Assembly: GCA_937928405.1 (NCBI GenBank)
Contig: CALFWZ010000074.1
Location: 1 to 50,437, forward strand
Length of the DNA stretch: 50,437 nt
Origin: an uncultured Saprospiraceae bacterium
GTDB lineage: Bacteria; Bacteroidota; Bacteroidia; Chitinophagales; Saprospiraceae
Direction of reading: 5' to 3'
In this document: positions 1 to 9,586 of the stretch, in pieces
Position numbering within the stretch: position 1 is the stretch's first letter
Layout of the letters: the number at the start of each line of letters is the position of its first letter
The notes under the pieces: model-generated
Seen by the model: only the letters and a program-made list of their open reading frames with translations
What the model was told of the DNA's origin: nothing
Database searches by the model: none
Made by a program: the position numbers and the translations under genes

Positions 1-2310
1 GCACCAGATGTGGTAAGTATGGAAGATTGGCTATTCCGAAATGGAAGTACACAAAGCCATGATTTTAGTGTTACTGCCGGTGGAGAAGACGTAAAAGTAT
101 TTGCTTCTGTTGGTTATTTAGATACAGAGGGTGTCGTAAGAGAACAGGCTTTTGAAAGATATAATGCTCGTTTGAATGTTGATGCCAACTTAGGAAACAA
201 ATTTACCACTGGAATAAGTATTAATGGAAACTTTAGCCACCAAGAGATTGTCCCTCATGATATGAGAGATCTTTTGAGAGCTTATAGTATTTCTCCAATT
301 TACCATACAGCGGCATCTATTGCATTTGTACAAGAGCTAAATGACAAAAGACAGGCTCTGGCTGATTCTGGATCATCCGCTACCAATATTGACAGAGATT
401 TCGACAATGGTTACCGAGGTGGTGGATTAATCACTTCCAGTATCGATGACTTGGTTCCTGGTGATATTGCTCACGATTGGCATTATGGTAGAGAAAGAAA
501 TGGTATTGGAGGAACTGGAGATTCAGGTCCAGCTGCAAAATTTGATAATGCTCGTAGATTTCAAAAAACCTATTTTGGTAATGTAAACGCATATTTACAA
601 TATAGCATTATTGATGGATTAAATATTAAAACCGTTTTAGGTGGCGATATTAATGATACACAAGCTTACTACTACCAAGGTGTAACCGCAGATTCACGTG
701 AACGTACCAATCAATCAGATTTAGATCAAACTGATCTCAAAAGAACTTCAGTTTTAAGTGAAACGACTTTAAGCTATAATAAAGTACTTGGTGGTAAGCA
801 TGACCTTGGAGCAGTGGCTGGAATTGAATTTCAAAACTTCTACATTAGAGGAACTTCTTTAAATGCGACCAACATTCCTTTTGGTCTACCATTGAATTAT
901 TCTTTTGTAGAACCAGCTGATATTCGTACGAACCTAAGAAACGAGAACGTTTCAAGAAGAAGTGTTTTTGGAAGAATTAACTATGCTTACGATAATCGTT
1001 ATTTAGCATCTTTTTCTGTTAGAAGAGATGGAGATTCTCGTTTTGGTAAAAATAATAGATACGAAGTTTTTCCAGCCGTATCTTTAGGATGGAATGTACA
1101 TAATGAATCATTCTTTAACTCTGAATTTTTGACTGATTTAAAACTAAGATTCAGTAGAGGAACTCTAGGAACCACTTCCTTTTTAGGTTCTTACGATGCC
1201 TTAAGTCTTTTACAGGCTCAAACGACTATTTTTGGAACTGGTTTCCTTATTCCAAGTAATGTCGCCAATCCAGATTTAACTTGGCAAACCAATACCGAAA
1301 CTAATTTCGGAATTAATTTTGGTTTCCTTGGTAACCGATTTTCAGTTGGGATAGATTATTATACCTCTGATATCGAAGACATGTTGATTAACCAAAGTGT
1401 TTCTGAAGTATTAGGTACCTCGTCTATTGTACTTAATAGAGGTGATGTAACTAGCTCTGGTTTAGAATTTGAATTAGGTGCAGCGATTATTAACAAGGGA
1501 GACCTTCGTTGGAATGTTAGCGCTAACATTTCTACTGTAAATACTGAAATTACAAGTTTAGGAGATTTGGATGCCTTACCAAATGCTGTGTACGGTGGAC
1601 CAAGTGGTAGAGGACCTCAATTTAGAAATTATGTTGGTGGAGAAATTGGTGAAATGTGGGGATACGAAACTACTGGACAAGTAGAGACTATCCATATTGC
1701 TGACCCAACTAGAAATATTGGTTTTAGTAGCTCAGAATATTATGTGGTTGATCAAAATGGAGATGGTGAGATTACGGAAGAAGGTGATTACGTTAAACTT
1801 GGTTCAGCGACTCCTGATTTTTACTGGGGATTGAATACACAAGTAGGTTTCAAGTCTTTTGACCTTTCTCTTCAGTTCCAAGGATCTCAAGGTGCAGAAG
1901 TTTACAATATTGACCCAATCTACTGGGAATCACAGTTTGGTGGAAGACTAAGATCTAGTTTTGATTCAGAAGGTGATGGTATTGCAGACGTATCTGGAAA
2001 ATTCTATGAGCAGACTAGAAACGCACACGGTGCTTTGGTACAAGATGCTTCTTATGTTGCCTTGAGAAATGTAACTTTAGGTTATACGCTTGGATCGGAC
2101 ATAGTTAGCAAGGTAGGATTAAGTTCTGCTAGAGTTTATCTTGCCGCTACCAACTTGTTATACTTGATGGCTGATGGCTACACTTCTTTTAACCCAGAAG
2201 GTGTTGAAATTACCAATAATAATTACCTAGGGCCAACCACTTACGGATACCAAGAAGGTGCTAGCCCAATCGTGCGAAGCTTTACGCTTGGTGTAAATGT
2301 TAATTTCTAA
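1..2310 (+). CDS. SusC-type TonB-dependent outer-membrane receptor (5'-truncated by window edge)
   Basis: The reading frame is open from the first base (reads APDVVSMEDW) and ends at 2310, so about 770 residues of the C-terminal part are present; SusC proteins are usually about 1000. The signal peptide, carboxypeptidase-like domain, TonB box and much of the plug lie to the left. What remains is alternating beta-strand sequence typical of the 22-strand barrel, including the plug/barrel stretch with FSVTAGGED and ASVGYLDTEG, and it ends in a terminal Phe (GVNVNF), as outer-membrane barrels do. SusC with the SusD lipoprotein forms the outer-membrane pump that imports oligosaccharides using TonB energy. 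SusD starts 25 bases downstream, so the two are surely one operon. The substrate cannot be read from the barrel; downstream genes suggest a uronate-containing glycan. Confidence 0.95.
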   Translation, partial: APDVVSMEDWLFRNGSTQSHDFSVTAGGEDVKVFASVGYLDTEGVVREQAFERYNARLNVDANLGNKFTTGISINGNFSHQEIVPHDMRDLLRAYSISPIYHTAASIAFVQELNDKRQALADSGSSATNIDRDFDNGYRGGGLITSSIDDLVPGDIAHDWHYGRERNGIGGTGDSGPAAKFDNARRFQKTYFGNVNAYLQYSIIDGLNIKTVLGGDINDTQAYYYQGVTADSRERTNQSDLDQTDLKRTSVLSETTLSYNKVLGGKHDLGAVAGIEFQNFYIRGTSLNATNIPFGLPLNYSFVEPADIRTNLRNENVSRRSVFGRINYAYDNRYLASFSVRRDGDSRFGKNNRYEVFPAVSLGWNVHNESFFNSEFLTDLKLRFSRGTLGTTSFLGSYDALSLLQAQTTIFGTGFLIPSNVANPDLTWQTNTETNFGINFGFLGNRFSVGIDYYTSDIEDMLINQSVSEVLGTSSIVLNRGDVTSSGLEFELGAAIINKGDLRWNVSANISTVNTEITSLGDLDALPNAVYGGPSGRGPQFRNYVGGEIGEMWGYETTGQVETIHIADPTRNIGFSSSEYYVVDQNGDGEITEEGDYVKLGSATPDFYWGLNTQVGFKSFDLSLQFQGSQGAEVYNIDPIYWESQFGGRLRSSFDSEGDGIADVSGKFYEQTRNAHGALVQDASYVALRNVTLGYTLGSDIVSKVGLSSARVYLAATNLLYLMADGYTSFNPEGVEITNNNYLGPTTYGYQEGASPIVRSFTLGVNVNF

Positions 2311-2335
2311 TAACAAAATAAAAACTAATATAATA

Positions 2336-3637
2336 ATGAAAAATTTATTTATAATCTTAGGTTTACTGCTGTTTCTTTCAGCGTGTGACAATGATTTAAA
2401 TCAAATTCCACCATTAGAAGCCGAAGCTTCTTCTTTGGAATCTTATGACGGCGTTTTAAACGCTGCTTACTATTATCAACAGGCTGCCACCACGCCAATG
2501 GCGATCATGGGGGACTTTAGAGCCGACAATATGTTGATGGAAGAAGAACCATATCCTGCCTTTGATAGATACAATGCTGATTTAGCTGGTGGTGATTTGG
2601 TAGGACAATTCTTTCAGCCATTTTACAGTAATTTGTACAAGTCTATCTTAAGTGCAAATAATGTAATCGAAAATTCTGCCGTACCTACACAAGTGGCAGA
2701 GGCACAATTTTTAAGAGCTTTGTCTTATTTTAAACTTGTGCAGGTTTTTGGCGACGTTACCGTAAATACTTCTGCTACGCCATCTGTAGATGACAAAACT
2801 ATTCTAGCAAGAACAAGAGCTGCTGATGTTTATTCCAATAATATTATTCCAGATTTTCAAGCTGCTATCGCAGGTTTAGATAATTCAGGAATTGATGATG
2901 GTAGAGCATCAAAAATCGCTGCACAAGGTTTGTTAGGTAAAGTTTATATGCACTTAAGTGAATTTGGAAACGCTGCTACTCAGTTAGGTGCAGTAGTAAG
3001 TGGAGCTTCCGCTGTTGGAATCGAATTACAAGCTAATTTTGCAGATATCTTTGCAGAAGGTGCTGATTTAAATTCTGAAATTATTTTCGCTACACAATTA
3101 TCAAGTTCTATCAATGATGAATACGGCTTTACTTTATTCCCTGGCTGGTTTAGTGGTGGAGATACAAAATCTCTAGCGCCATTAGATCCAGACTTAATTG
3201 CTGCTTTTGATGCAAGTCCTGGTGACCTTCGAAGAGATTTGACAATCGATACAGATGCGATGACTGGGCCCAAATGGGGCGGTGGTCTAGAGCAAGACTG
3301 GATAGAATTGAGATTAGGAGATGTTATTTTGTTATATGCTGAAGCATTAAACGAAACTAATAACGCTGCTGGTGCAGAAACAGAATTAAATAAGATTAGA
3401 AATAGAGCAGGTTTAGCGGATTATGCTGGATCTGATCTAAGACAAGCTATTGCTGACGAAAGAAGATTAGAATTGGCTTTAGAAGGTCAACGATGGTTTG
3501 ATTTGGTTAGAACTGGGACGGTTAATGCAGAAATGGGACTAACCGTTGATGCAAACTACCATCTGTTTCCAATTCCACAATCAGAAGTGCTATCAAGTGA
3601 TGGAGTAATTACCCAGAACCCTGGATACGAAAATTAA
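2336..3637 (+). CDS. SusD/RagB-family outer-membrane lipoprotein
   Basis: I start this 433-residue protein at the ATG at 2336. It begins MKNLFIILGLLLFLSAC, a lipoprotein signal with the lipobox Cys at residue 17; the in-frame ATG at 2297 would overlap the SusC stop and hide the signal. SusD proteins sit on the cell surface as the lid of the SusC pump and bind the incoming glycan. The family hallmark is near the C-terminus: LNKIRNRAGL, then ADERRLELALEGQRWFDLVR, followed by the usual PIPQSE ending. The middle is alpha-helical TPR-like sequence. It is somewhat shorter than many SusDs (about 500). Pairing with SusC is certain; ligand specificity is unknown. Confidence 0.95.
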   Translation: MKNLFIILGLLLFLSACDNDLNQIPPLEAEASSLESYDGVLNAAYYYQQAATTPMAIMGDFRADNMLMEEEPYPAFDRYNADLAGGDLVGQFFQPFYSNLYKSILSANNVIENSAVPTQVAEAQFLRALSYFKLVQVFGDVTVNTSATPSVDDKTILARTRAADVYSNNIIPDFQAAIAGLDNSGIDDGRASKIAAQGLLGKVYMHLSEFGNAATQLGAVVSGASAVGIELQANFADIFAEGADLNSEIIFATQLSSSINDEYGFTLFPGWFSGGDTKSLAPLDPDLIAAFDASPGDLRRDLTIDTDAMTGPKWGGGLEQDWIELRLGDVILLYAEALNETNNAAGAETELNKIRNRAGLADYAGSDLRQAIADERRLELALEGQRWFDLVRTGTVNAEMGLTVDANYHLFPIPQSEVLSSDGVITQNPGYEN

Positions 3638-3692
3638 TACAACTATTAATTAAGAATACGTTTTCTTGGTATTAATACCTTGAAATTAATGG

Positions 3693-3735
3693 AGCGTTTT
3701 ATTGGTCATCTTGACTGGTAAAACGCTTCTATTTT
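3693..3735 (+). terminator. Intrinsic terminator after susCD
   Basis: AGCGTTTTA at 3693-3701 pairs perfectly with TAAAACGCT at 3719-3727. The stem continues inward with TTGGTCA/TGACTGG (four standard and three G-U pairs) around the 3-base loop TCT, giving about 16 pairs. A T-rich tail (TCTATTTTAATT) follows. A separate 12-base palindrome GGTATTAATACC lies just upstream at 3668-3679. The position, 56 bases after the susD stop, fits transcription termination of the susCD unit. Confidence 0.7.
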
Positions 3736-3781
3736 AATTAACTTACTTATCTTTAAGGAAATAAATTTAATAGGTCCAAGT

Positions 3782-4999
3782 ATGAAAATTAAAGACATAA
3801 AAATTTTCTTAAACTCCGTAAGTAGAAATTTTCTTACCATAAAAATATGGACTGATGAGGGTATCTATGGCCTCGGAGATGGTACCTTGAATGGGAGAGA
3901 AATGGCAGTGGTGAGTTATCTAGAAGAACACATCGTTCCTTGTTTAATAGGAAAAGATCCTAGCCAAATTGAGGATATATGGCAATATTTATATAAGGGG
4001 GCTTACTGGAGAAAAGGCCCAGTTACCATGACCGCCATTGGTGCGATTGATATGGCACTTTGGGATATTAAAGGAAAAGTAGCGGGACTACCGGTTTACC
4101 AACTATTAGGAGGAAAAAGTAGAAAAGGAGTAACCGTTTATGGACATGCCAATGGTGGTTCTATTGATGAAGTGATGGTAAACCTTGGGAATATGATAAA
4201 GGAAGGATATAAGGTGGTCCGCCTGCAATCGAAACTTCCAGATACAAAAGGATCCTACGGTACGCTGGAAGGAAAAAAGAATTATTATGAATTGCAAAGT
4301 GATCGCCCTTTACCTCCTGAATTAGAATGGAATACCACCAAGTATATGAATTTTGTTCCTGAACTTTTCAAAAGAGCGAGAGCAGAATACGGAAATGAAA
4401 TTAGATTATGTCATGATGTACATAATAGATTAACGCCTATTGAAGCTGCTAGATTAGGAAAAATCCTTGAGCCATATGATCTTTTATTTTTAGAAGATAT
4501 GGTTCCCGCTGATAACCAAGATACTTATAAAATCATTCGTCAGCATACCACAACCCCTTTAGCGATTGGTGAGATTTTTAATACTATTTGGGACACAAAA
4601 GGTTTAATAGAAAATCAATTAATTGATTATTGTCGGATGGCTGTTTCTCATGGAGGTGGCATCACACCATTGGTGAAAGTGGCCAATTTTGCCTCGCTTT
4701 ATCATGTTAGAATGGCCCCTCACGGCGCACCAGATTTATCGCCTATTTCTTCTATGGCCCACATGCATTTTGATTTATGGGCACCCAATTTTGCGGTACA
4801 AGAATTTATAGGTTTTGGAACCCCAGAAATGAATACCGTATTTAAGTTTGATCTTAAATTGGTTGATGGATTATTATACTTGACCGATGCACCTGGACTT
4901 GGAATTGACTTCGATGAAGAAGCGGCCAGCAACTATCCATATAAAAGATCTTATCTACCAGTCAATCGATTAGAAGACGGAACCATGTGGGGCTGGTAA
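3782..4999 (+). CDS. manD: D-mannonate dehydratase-type enzyme (ManD/RspA family, enolase superfamily)
   Basis: The 405-residue protein matches the ManD branch of the enolase superfamily from end to end, including the stretch EDIWQYLYKGAYWRKGPVTM and the C-terminal LEDGTMWGW. ManD dehydrates D-mannonate to 2-keto-3-deoxy-D-gluconate in hexuronate breakdown. Expected active-site residues are visible: R147, Y159, the metal ligands D212 (HDVHN), E238 (LEDM) and E264 (IGEIFN), H214, and H314 in the HGAPDLSP loop. Length equals that of characterised ManDs (about 402). Some family members are slow or act on D-gluconate, so substrate assignment is by homology only. It follows the susCD terminator by about 50 bases and precedes a sugar-isomerase-like gene, which supports a uronate or aldonate role. 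No signal peptide is visible, so the enzyme is cytoplasmic. Confidence 0.88.
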   Translation: MKIKDIKIFLNSVSRNFLTIKIWTDEGIYGLGDGTLNGREMAVVSYLEEHIVPCLIGKDPSQIEDIWQYLYKGAYWRKGPVTMTAIGAIDMALWDIKGKVAGLPVYQLLGGKSRKGVTVYGHANGGSIDEVMVNLGNMIKEGYKVVRLQSKLPDTKGSYGTLEGKKNYYELQSDRPLPPELEWNTTKYMNFVPELFKRARAEYGNEIRLCHDVHNRLTPIEAARLGKILEPYDLLFLEDMVPADNQDTYKIIRQHTTTPLAIGEIFNTIWDTKGLIENQLIDYCRMAVSHGGGITPLVKVANFASLYHVRMAPHGAPDLSPISSMAHMHFDLWAPNFAVQEFIGFGTPEMNTVFKFDLKLVDGLLYLTDAPGLGIDFDEEAASNYPYKRSYLPVNRLEDGTMWGW

Positions 5000-5099
5000 T
5001 TTTATTATGATTAAATCAAGCTTTGGTTTTGAACAGAATCTCAATTCCTAAATCACATTTTATTTATTCTTTAATATTCTACCACATAACCTATCAATT

Positions 5100-6041
5100 A
5101 TGAGTATCTCTAGAAGAAAGTTTATAAAAAATACTGGAGTATCCACCATGGGTGCCTCTGTTCTACCATTTCATATCTTTGGTCAGAATCCATCCCATAA
5201 GCCTTTAAATATTCATCTCTTTTCCAAGCATGTACAATTTTTAAATTTTAAAGAGGCGGGTCAAATTGCTGCGGAATTAGGTTTTGCAGGTTTAGACTTA
5301 ACAATCCGTCCTAAAGGTCATATACTTCCAAAAAATGTAAAAACTGATTTGCCAACCGCTATTAAAGAAATAAAGGAGGCAGGTTCTACCTGTGAGATGA
5401 TGACTACCGCTATTTCAGATATAGCCAACCCATTGGATATAGAGGTTATTCAATCGGCAGCAACGGCGGGCATCAAATTTTATCGAAGTAATTGGTTTAA
5501 ATTTAAAGAAGATCGCACCTTTGAAGAATCTTTGGATTTTTATAAAATGAAAGTTCGGCAATTAGGAGAACTCAACAAAGCGCATAATATAATTGGTTGT
5601 TATCAAAACCATTCTGGCTTAAAAGTTGGAGCCTCGGTTTGGGAGTTAAAAAAAATACTGGAATCCGTAAATCCTGATTTTTTTGGTGCTCAATATGATA
5701 TTCGACATGCCGTGGCAGAAGGCGGACGATCTTGGTCAAATGGGGTTAAATTATTAAAAGATCAAATTAAAACCATTGTCCTTAAAGATTTTAAGTGGGG
5801 CCTGGTAAACGGGAAATGGCGGATTGTAAATGTTCCAATAGGAGAGGGTATGGTTGATTTTAAAGCCTATTTCAAACTACTTAAAAAATTGGGACTTCAC
5901 CCTCCGGTTTCTTTACATCTCGAATATCCGCTCGGAGGAGCTGAAAAAGGAAAATTCGAAATCACCGTTGATAAAAAAGTTGTTTTTGATGCGATGAGAA
6001 ATGATTTGCGTACCATCCAAAAATTATGGAAAGAAGCTTAG
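5100..6041 (+). CDS. Tat-exported sugar phosphate isomerase/epimerase-like TIM-barrel protein
   Basis: This 313-residue protein starts with a twin-arginine signal (SRRKFIKNTG, then a short hydrophobic stretch to about residue 29), so it is probably exported folded to the periplasm. The rest is a xylose-isomerase-like (AP endonuclease 2) TIM barrel: FKEAGQIAAELGFAGLDLTI near the start, the QNHSG segment, FGAQYDIRHAV in the middle, and LHLEYPLGG near the end. The scattered His, Asp and Glu residues fit a divalent-metal site. Such Tat-exported epimerase-like proteins are common beside sugar-utilisation genes in Bacteroidota, and most have no proven reaction. It follows the mannonate dehydratase by 100 bases on the same strand, so co-expression is likely. 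Confidence 0.8.
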   Translation: MSISRRKFIKNTGVSTMGASVLPFHIFGQNPSHKPLNIHLFSKHVQFLNFKEAGQIAAELGFAGLDLTIRPKGHILPKNVKTDLPTAIKEIKEAGSTCEMMTTAISDIANPLDIEVIQSAATAGIKFYRSNWFKFKEDRTFEESLDFYKMKVRQLGELNKAHNIIGCYQNHSGLKVGASVWELKKILESVNPDFFGAQYDIRHAVAEGGRSWSNGVKLLKDQIKTIVLKDFKWGLVNGKWRIVNVPIGEGMVDFKAYFKLLKKLGLHPPVSLHLEYPLGGAEKGKFEITVDKKVVFDAMRNDLRTIQKLWKEA

Positions 6042-6051
6042 GATAAACTGC

Positions 6052-6906
6052 TCACTGGGAACCAAGACCAAGGACTTGTTTGATAGCTTGTTCAATTTCC
6101 GAATACGCCGTTGACTCTACAAACCCAATCGAAAAAGTTTGTACTGTCGTCAAATACTTGTCTTTATTTTGACGACCAAATCCAAGCACGGTCATATCAG
6201 GGCGACTGACATAATTATCTGGAAATTCATCATCTTCATGATGTAGAAGATACAACATCCGAGGAGCCTTTTGATCTCCGAAAGCCATCCACTCTGGTTC
6301 GGGTAGGTCACCAAGAAATGGCTGATTAATCAAATGTTGGTTTTTATCTCCAGAGGCGAACCAAAAATCAGTACTATCCATTTCACCTCCTGGGGCACCT
6401 TCGTATTGTATCCAGTATTTATAACCGGGACTTATTTTTCGCATGGTAAAATCACAACGATCTGGGTAGAAGTCCCATTGTCCTTCCCATTGCTCATTTT
6501 TAGAAGTGAAAATAATGCGAACATGTTCATCAGATGCAAGAGCTACTTCAGAACTGGAAGGATCAGTTTTGGCATTCATGGCGTGAAAATAACTTCCGTC
6601 CTGCTTGTGAATGGCATTTGGAAATCCGCGATACTCACCCTTATGGGCGGATCCTGGTTTGTTGTGAAAGCCTAACCAGTCTACACCATCCTTATCAATC
6701 ATACTAGATAAGCCACCACCTTCTTTTTCTAAATAATAAACTGCTGTCGGGGTAGTAATGATGTAGGCAGGACCGCCTCCTGCTGATTCATCTACACCAT
6801 CCATTAGTTGAACATTTTTCTCTTTGGTTTCAGCGCAACCAGCTAACCAAAAAAAAAACGGGATTAGAAAAAATATCAAGCTTATTAAATCTCTTGTTTG
6901 CTGCAT
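6052..6906 (-). CDS. Lipoprotein of unknown function, possibly carbohydrate-related
   Basis: The 284-residue protein has a lipoprotein signal (hydrophobic residues 8-23, lipobox LAGC, Cys24). The mature part is rich in Trp, Tyr, Gly and Asp (for example LSSMIDKDGVDWLGF, GEYRGFPNAI, WDFYPDRCDF) and looks like a beta-sandwich of the galactose-mutarotase or polysaccharide-lyase C-domain kind, though I recognise no named family. It converges on the preceding TIM-barrel gene with only 10 bases between the stops. Its position inside a sugar-utilisation region suggests a surface or periplasmic glycan-binding or processing role; that is inference. The start at 6906 is the only one that keeps the complete signal. 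Confidence 0.75.
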   Translation of the reverse strand: MQQTRDLISLIFFLIPFFFWLAGCAETKEKNVQLMDGVDESAGGGPAYIITTPTAVYYLEKEGGGLSSMIDKDGVDWLGFHNKPGSAHKGEYRGFPNAIHKQDGSYFHAMNAKTDPSSSEVALASDEHVRIIFTSKNEQWEGQWDFYPDRCDFTMRKISPGYKYWIQYEGAPGGEMDSTDFWFASGDKNQHLINQPFLGDLPEPEWMAFGDQKAPRMLYLLHHEDDEFPDNYVSRPDMTVLGFGRQNKDKYLTTVQTFSIGFVESTAYSEIEQAIKQVLGLGSQ

Positions 6907-7084
6907 AAGTCCAATTTTTTACTTTAGCTTAGTATTTTTTAGGCTAAATTTCGGTGAACAGATTTTTGTGAATCTAAAAATAGAAAATTAAATAAGTTCA
7001 TTAGTTACTTAGCCAAAATTCCACGTCTAACATATAGTTTTCTAATTTAATTTATTTTTCAACATTTATAAAACGACTTTAACT

Positions 7085-7747
7085 ATGAAGAATTTTCTTT
7101 CTTTATTTTTTACGATCTCCTTTCTTGTTATGTCTCAATCCTGTAATGTAAATAAAGGATTAGCCGGTCTTTCTCCTGACCAAGCTTTAAATGGTGTACA
7201 AGCGCTTTTAGGTGGTGCGAGCAGTAACGCTATTAAAGGTTTTGCTGGTAATATTTTAGGTAATGCGGTCATGCAAAATGCGATGCCTAAGGGACTTTCT
7301 CAAATTACTAATTTATTAGGCAATTCTAGTAATGGAACGAAGGCACTTGGTTTATTAAATAGTGCGCTAGGATCAGCAGTACCTGAGGTTGCTTCCTCAG
7401 TATTGGGCAACGCCACCAAAGGAATAGCGGCAGCGAACGCCTTGAGCCTCTTGAAAGGTGGTGATACAGGTGCTACCGACTTCTTAAAAAAGGCAGCTGG
7501 TCAGAAATTATCTGCGGCATTATTACCTGCTATTACTAGTAAGTTAACCGCTAATGGAGGGCTTAGTGCCATTACTTCCGCTTTAGGCGGGCAAGCCGCT
7601 AGTTTGCTTGGTAACGGAAAACCCTCAATCGCAGACTTGGCTACCTCTGGAGCGGTAGATGGTCTATTTTCTATGATGGGTAACGCAGAAAAGGCAGAAC
7701 GTGCCAATCCTACTAACCCTGTTTTAAAAGAAATTTTTGGCAAGTAA
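7085..7747 (+). CDS. DUF4197-like lipoprotein
   Basis: The 220-residue protein starts with a signal peptide ending in SQSC (Cys20), so it is probably lipidated. The mature sequence is low in complexity and rich in Ala, Gly, Leu, Ser and Asn, with repeated GLLNSALGSA-like segments. The segment LLKGGDTGATDFLKKAAGQKLSAALLP matches the conserved core of DUF4197 proteins (GG-D-x-ATDF-K...L-P), whose function is unknown. It is monocistronic, has a strong terminator directly behind it, and converges with the sodium symporter gene. Assignment to DUF4197 rests on this core only. Confidence 0.8.
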   Translation: MKNFLSLFFTISFLVMSQSCNVNKGLAGLSPDQALNGVQALLGGASSNAIKGFAGNILGNAVMQNAMPKGLSQITNLLGNSSNGTKALGLLNSALGSAVPEVASSVLGNATKGIAAANALSLLKGGDTGATDFLKKAAGQKLSAALLPAITSKLTANGGLSAITSALGGQAASLLGNGKPSIADLATSGAVDGLFSMMGNAEKAERANPTNPVLKEIFGK

Positions 7748-7772
7748 TTAACGTTCAATCACCTGCCTAATT

Positions 7773-7810
7773 GCATACGATGGTTTCCCACTATCGTATG
7801 CTTTTTTTTT
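7773..7810 (+). terminator. Strong intrinsic terminator
   Basis: GCATACGAT at 7773-7781 pairs with ATCGTATGC at 7793-7801 across an 11-base loop, followed at once by nine T residues (7802-7810). This is a textbook rho-independent terminator for the DUF4197-like gene. Its T tract runs into the stop codon (7809-7811) of the converging symporter gene. The minus strand has no T tract after the hairpin, so it works mainly for the plus strand. Confidence 0.9.
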
Positions 7811-9563
7811 AGAAGGTGGTGGTTTTAGATTGGGCGCTTCGTTTTAGTAAAAAGCCAATACTAAAAATAAATATGGCGCAAATAACAAAAATCATTCTAC
7901 CCCAAATCGGATTGGGAATCAACGTCATTAGTAAAATACCAGCGCTCATGCAAATGACCATGGTTCCCAATTTATTTCTTTGCTGACGGTCGAATTCGTC
8001 TTGTTGATCATCCGCGATAACCGGAGTTTCTAGGTTTTTAAAAAACTGATCCGTTTCTTTTTTGTAATGGTCTTTTTCTTCTTTGTAACATAAAGAAGTG
8101 CCACAGAAAAAAACAGCCGTAATAAAAACATGGGCTCCTAACGTAAGGATTAACCCCATATCCGCCGCTTCTCTTTTTGTAAACTCAGGAATACCGATCC
8201 AGTCGGCGAAGATTTGCGGTGTGAATATCTCCTTCATAAACCAAGACAAAAATAGACCGAGTAGTACCGTTGCCCAAGGTGCCCAACGTGGTGTTTTTTT
8301 GATAAAGAGACCCAAAATGAGTGGAATCAATAAAGGTACTTGAATCATGGCTGAGAGTGACATCATCAAATCGAAAAGACTGAGTTCTTTCAATGATCTA
8401 AAAAATAATGCCATTGAAATTACAATTATTCCACTAATAAAACTTATCAGCATACTCAGTCTAAGTAGTTTTTTATCATCGATTTCCTTTCCTCTTTTTC
8501 TCATAAATGGCTGATAGACACTTCGCACCAAAATTCCTGCATTTTTATTTAAGGCTGAATCCATAGACGACATTGAAGCGGCAAAAAGTCCAGCCAATAA
8601 AAGTCCTACGGTACCGGTAGGCATTGCATTGCGCGTGAAAACCAAGTAAATAGCATCCGCTGCTTTGTTTCCTAACTCTGGATAAGCAGACGCAGCGTTG
8701 GGATATAAAATAGCGGAAGCCCAAGGTGGGATAAACCATATAATGCTTCCTACTCCCATTAATGCCATCGCTAATAAAGCAGCCTTTCGTGCATTGATCG
8801 AATCTTTTGAGTTTAAAAACCGAAAAGAATCATGTAGGTTCATAATGGTCACTAATTGTTTCGCTAAGAAGAAAACAAAAGTTCCAACCAATAATAATCC
8901 GTAATTCATATTGGGGCCCATAATAAAACCACTAGGAAAGTTGTTGACTAGTTCGATGGGGCCTCCTACTTTGATTAAGGCCACCAAGGCACAGGCAACA
9001 GAGATTACTGCTACGACCAAAGTTTGCATAAAATCAGAAGCTACTACGCCCCAGGCACCAGAGAGTACTGAAACAAATAAAACAATTAATCCCGTAATGA
9101 TTATTGTTAGACTGATGTCGGCATTAAAAACCGCGCTGGCAAAAACGCCTAACGCATTCAACCATATCCCTGCATTCAGCAAGGTGAAAATAATTAAGGC
9201 TATTGAGAAAAATAATTCATTCTGTGGACCAAAACGTCCCTTGATGGCTTCAGTGGGTGTATCGACTCTGGTTTGTCTAAAGCGTTGTGCAAAATATGCC
9301 CAGCCACAGAAATAAGAAAAGGTATTGGCGAAAAAAACTAGGCAAACTGCAAAACCATCTGTAAAAGCCTTACCAGCTGCGCCAGTAAAAGTCCATGCGG
9401 AAAACTGCATCATAAAAGCGGTTGATCCAACCATCCACCACAGCATTCTACCACCACCTCTAAAATAATCACTCGTGGATTTTTTAGCCATATTCCTAAA
9501 GGTAAAACCAATCCCGATGATCAATAAAAAGTAGGCAGCAATCACCAAATACTCATAAACCAT
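7809..9563 (-). CDS. Sodium:solute symporter (SSS family), probably for a sugar or uronate
   Basis: The 584-residue inner-membrane protein has the SSS/SLC5 layout. The N-terminal part contains the family segment STSDYFRGGGRMLWW followed by SAWTFTGAAGKAFTDG. There are about 14 hydrophobic segments, including the GLFAASMSSMDSALNKNAG stretch (residues about 315-335) that carries the conserved Ser/Asp sodium-site region. A charged cytoplasmic loop follows near residues 495-535, then two more membrane segments. The family couples inward sodium flow to uptake of sugars, acids or other small solutes. It lies 23 bases downstream of the Gfo/Idh oxidoreductase on the same strand, so they form an operon and the oxidoreductase probably acts on the imported solute. 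The exact substrate is unknown. Confidence 0.9.
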   Translation of the reverse strand: MVYEYLVIAAYFLLIIGIGFTFRNMAKKSTSDYFRGGGRMLWWMVGSTAFMMQFSAWTFTGAAGKAFTDGFAVCLVFFANTFSYFCGWAYFAQRFRQTRVDTPTEAIKGRFGPQNELFFSIALIIFTLLNAGIWLNALGVFASAVFNADISLTIIITGLIVLFVSVLSGAWGVVASDFMQTLVVAVISVACALVALIKVGGPIELVNNFPSGFIMGPNMNYGLLLVGTFVFFLAKQLVTIMNLHDSFRFLNSKDSINARKAALLAMALMGVGSIIWFIPPWASAILYPNAASAYPELGNKAADAIYLVFTRNAMPTGTVGLLLAGLFAASMSSMDSALNKNAGILVRSVYQPFMRKRGKEIDDKKLLRLSMLISFISGIIVISMALFFRSLKELSLFDLMMSLSAMIQVPLLIPLILGLFIKKTPRWAPWATVLLGLFLSWFMKEIFTPQIFADWIGIPEFTKREAADMGLILTLGAHVFITAVFFCGTSLCYKEEKDHYKKETDQFFKNLETPVIADDQQDEFDRQQRNKLGTMVICMSAGILLMTLIPNPIWGRMIFVICAIFIFSIGFLLKRSAQSKTTTF

Positions 9564-9586
9564 AAGCTTATTTTACAAAAATTATT

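Noticed and set aside
2980..3273. Minus-strand frame of 97 codons inside susD
   Set aside because: It lies wholly inside a well-supported gene, has no family-like sequence and no start context.
8911..9315. Plus-strand frame of 134 codons opposite the sodium symporter
   Set aside because: It is the antisense shadow of a conserved membrane protein; the composition (Lys/Thr/Ala-rich) is typical of antisense translation.
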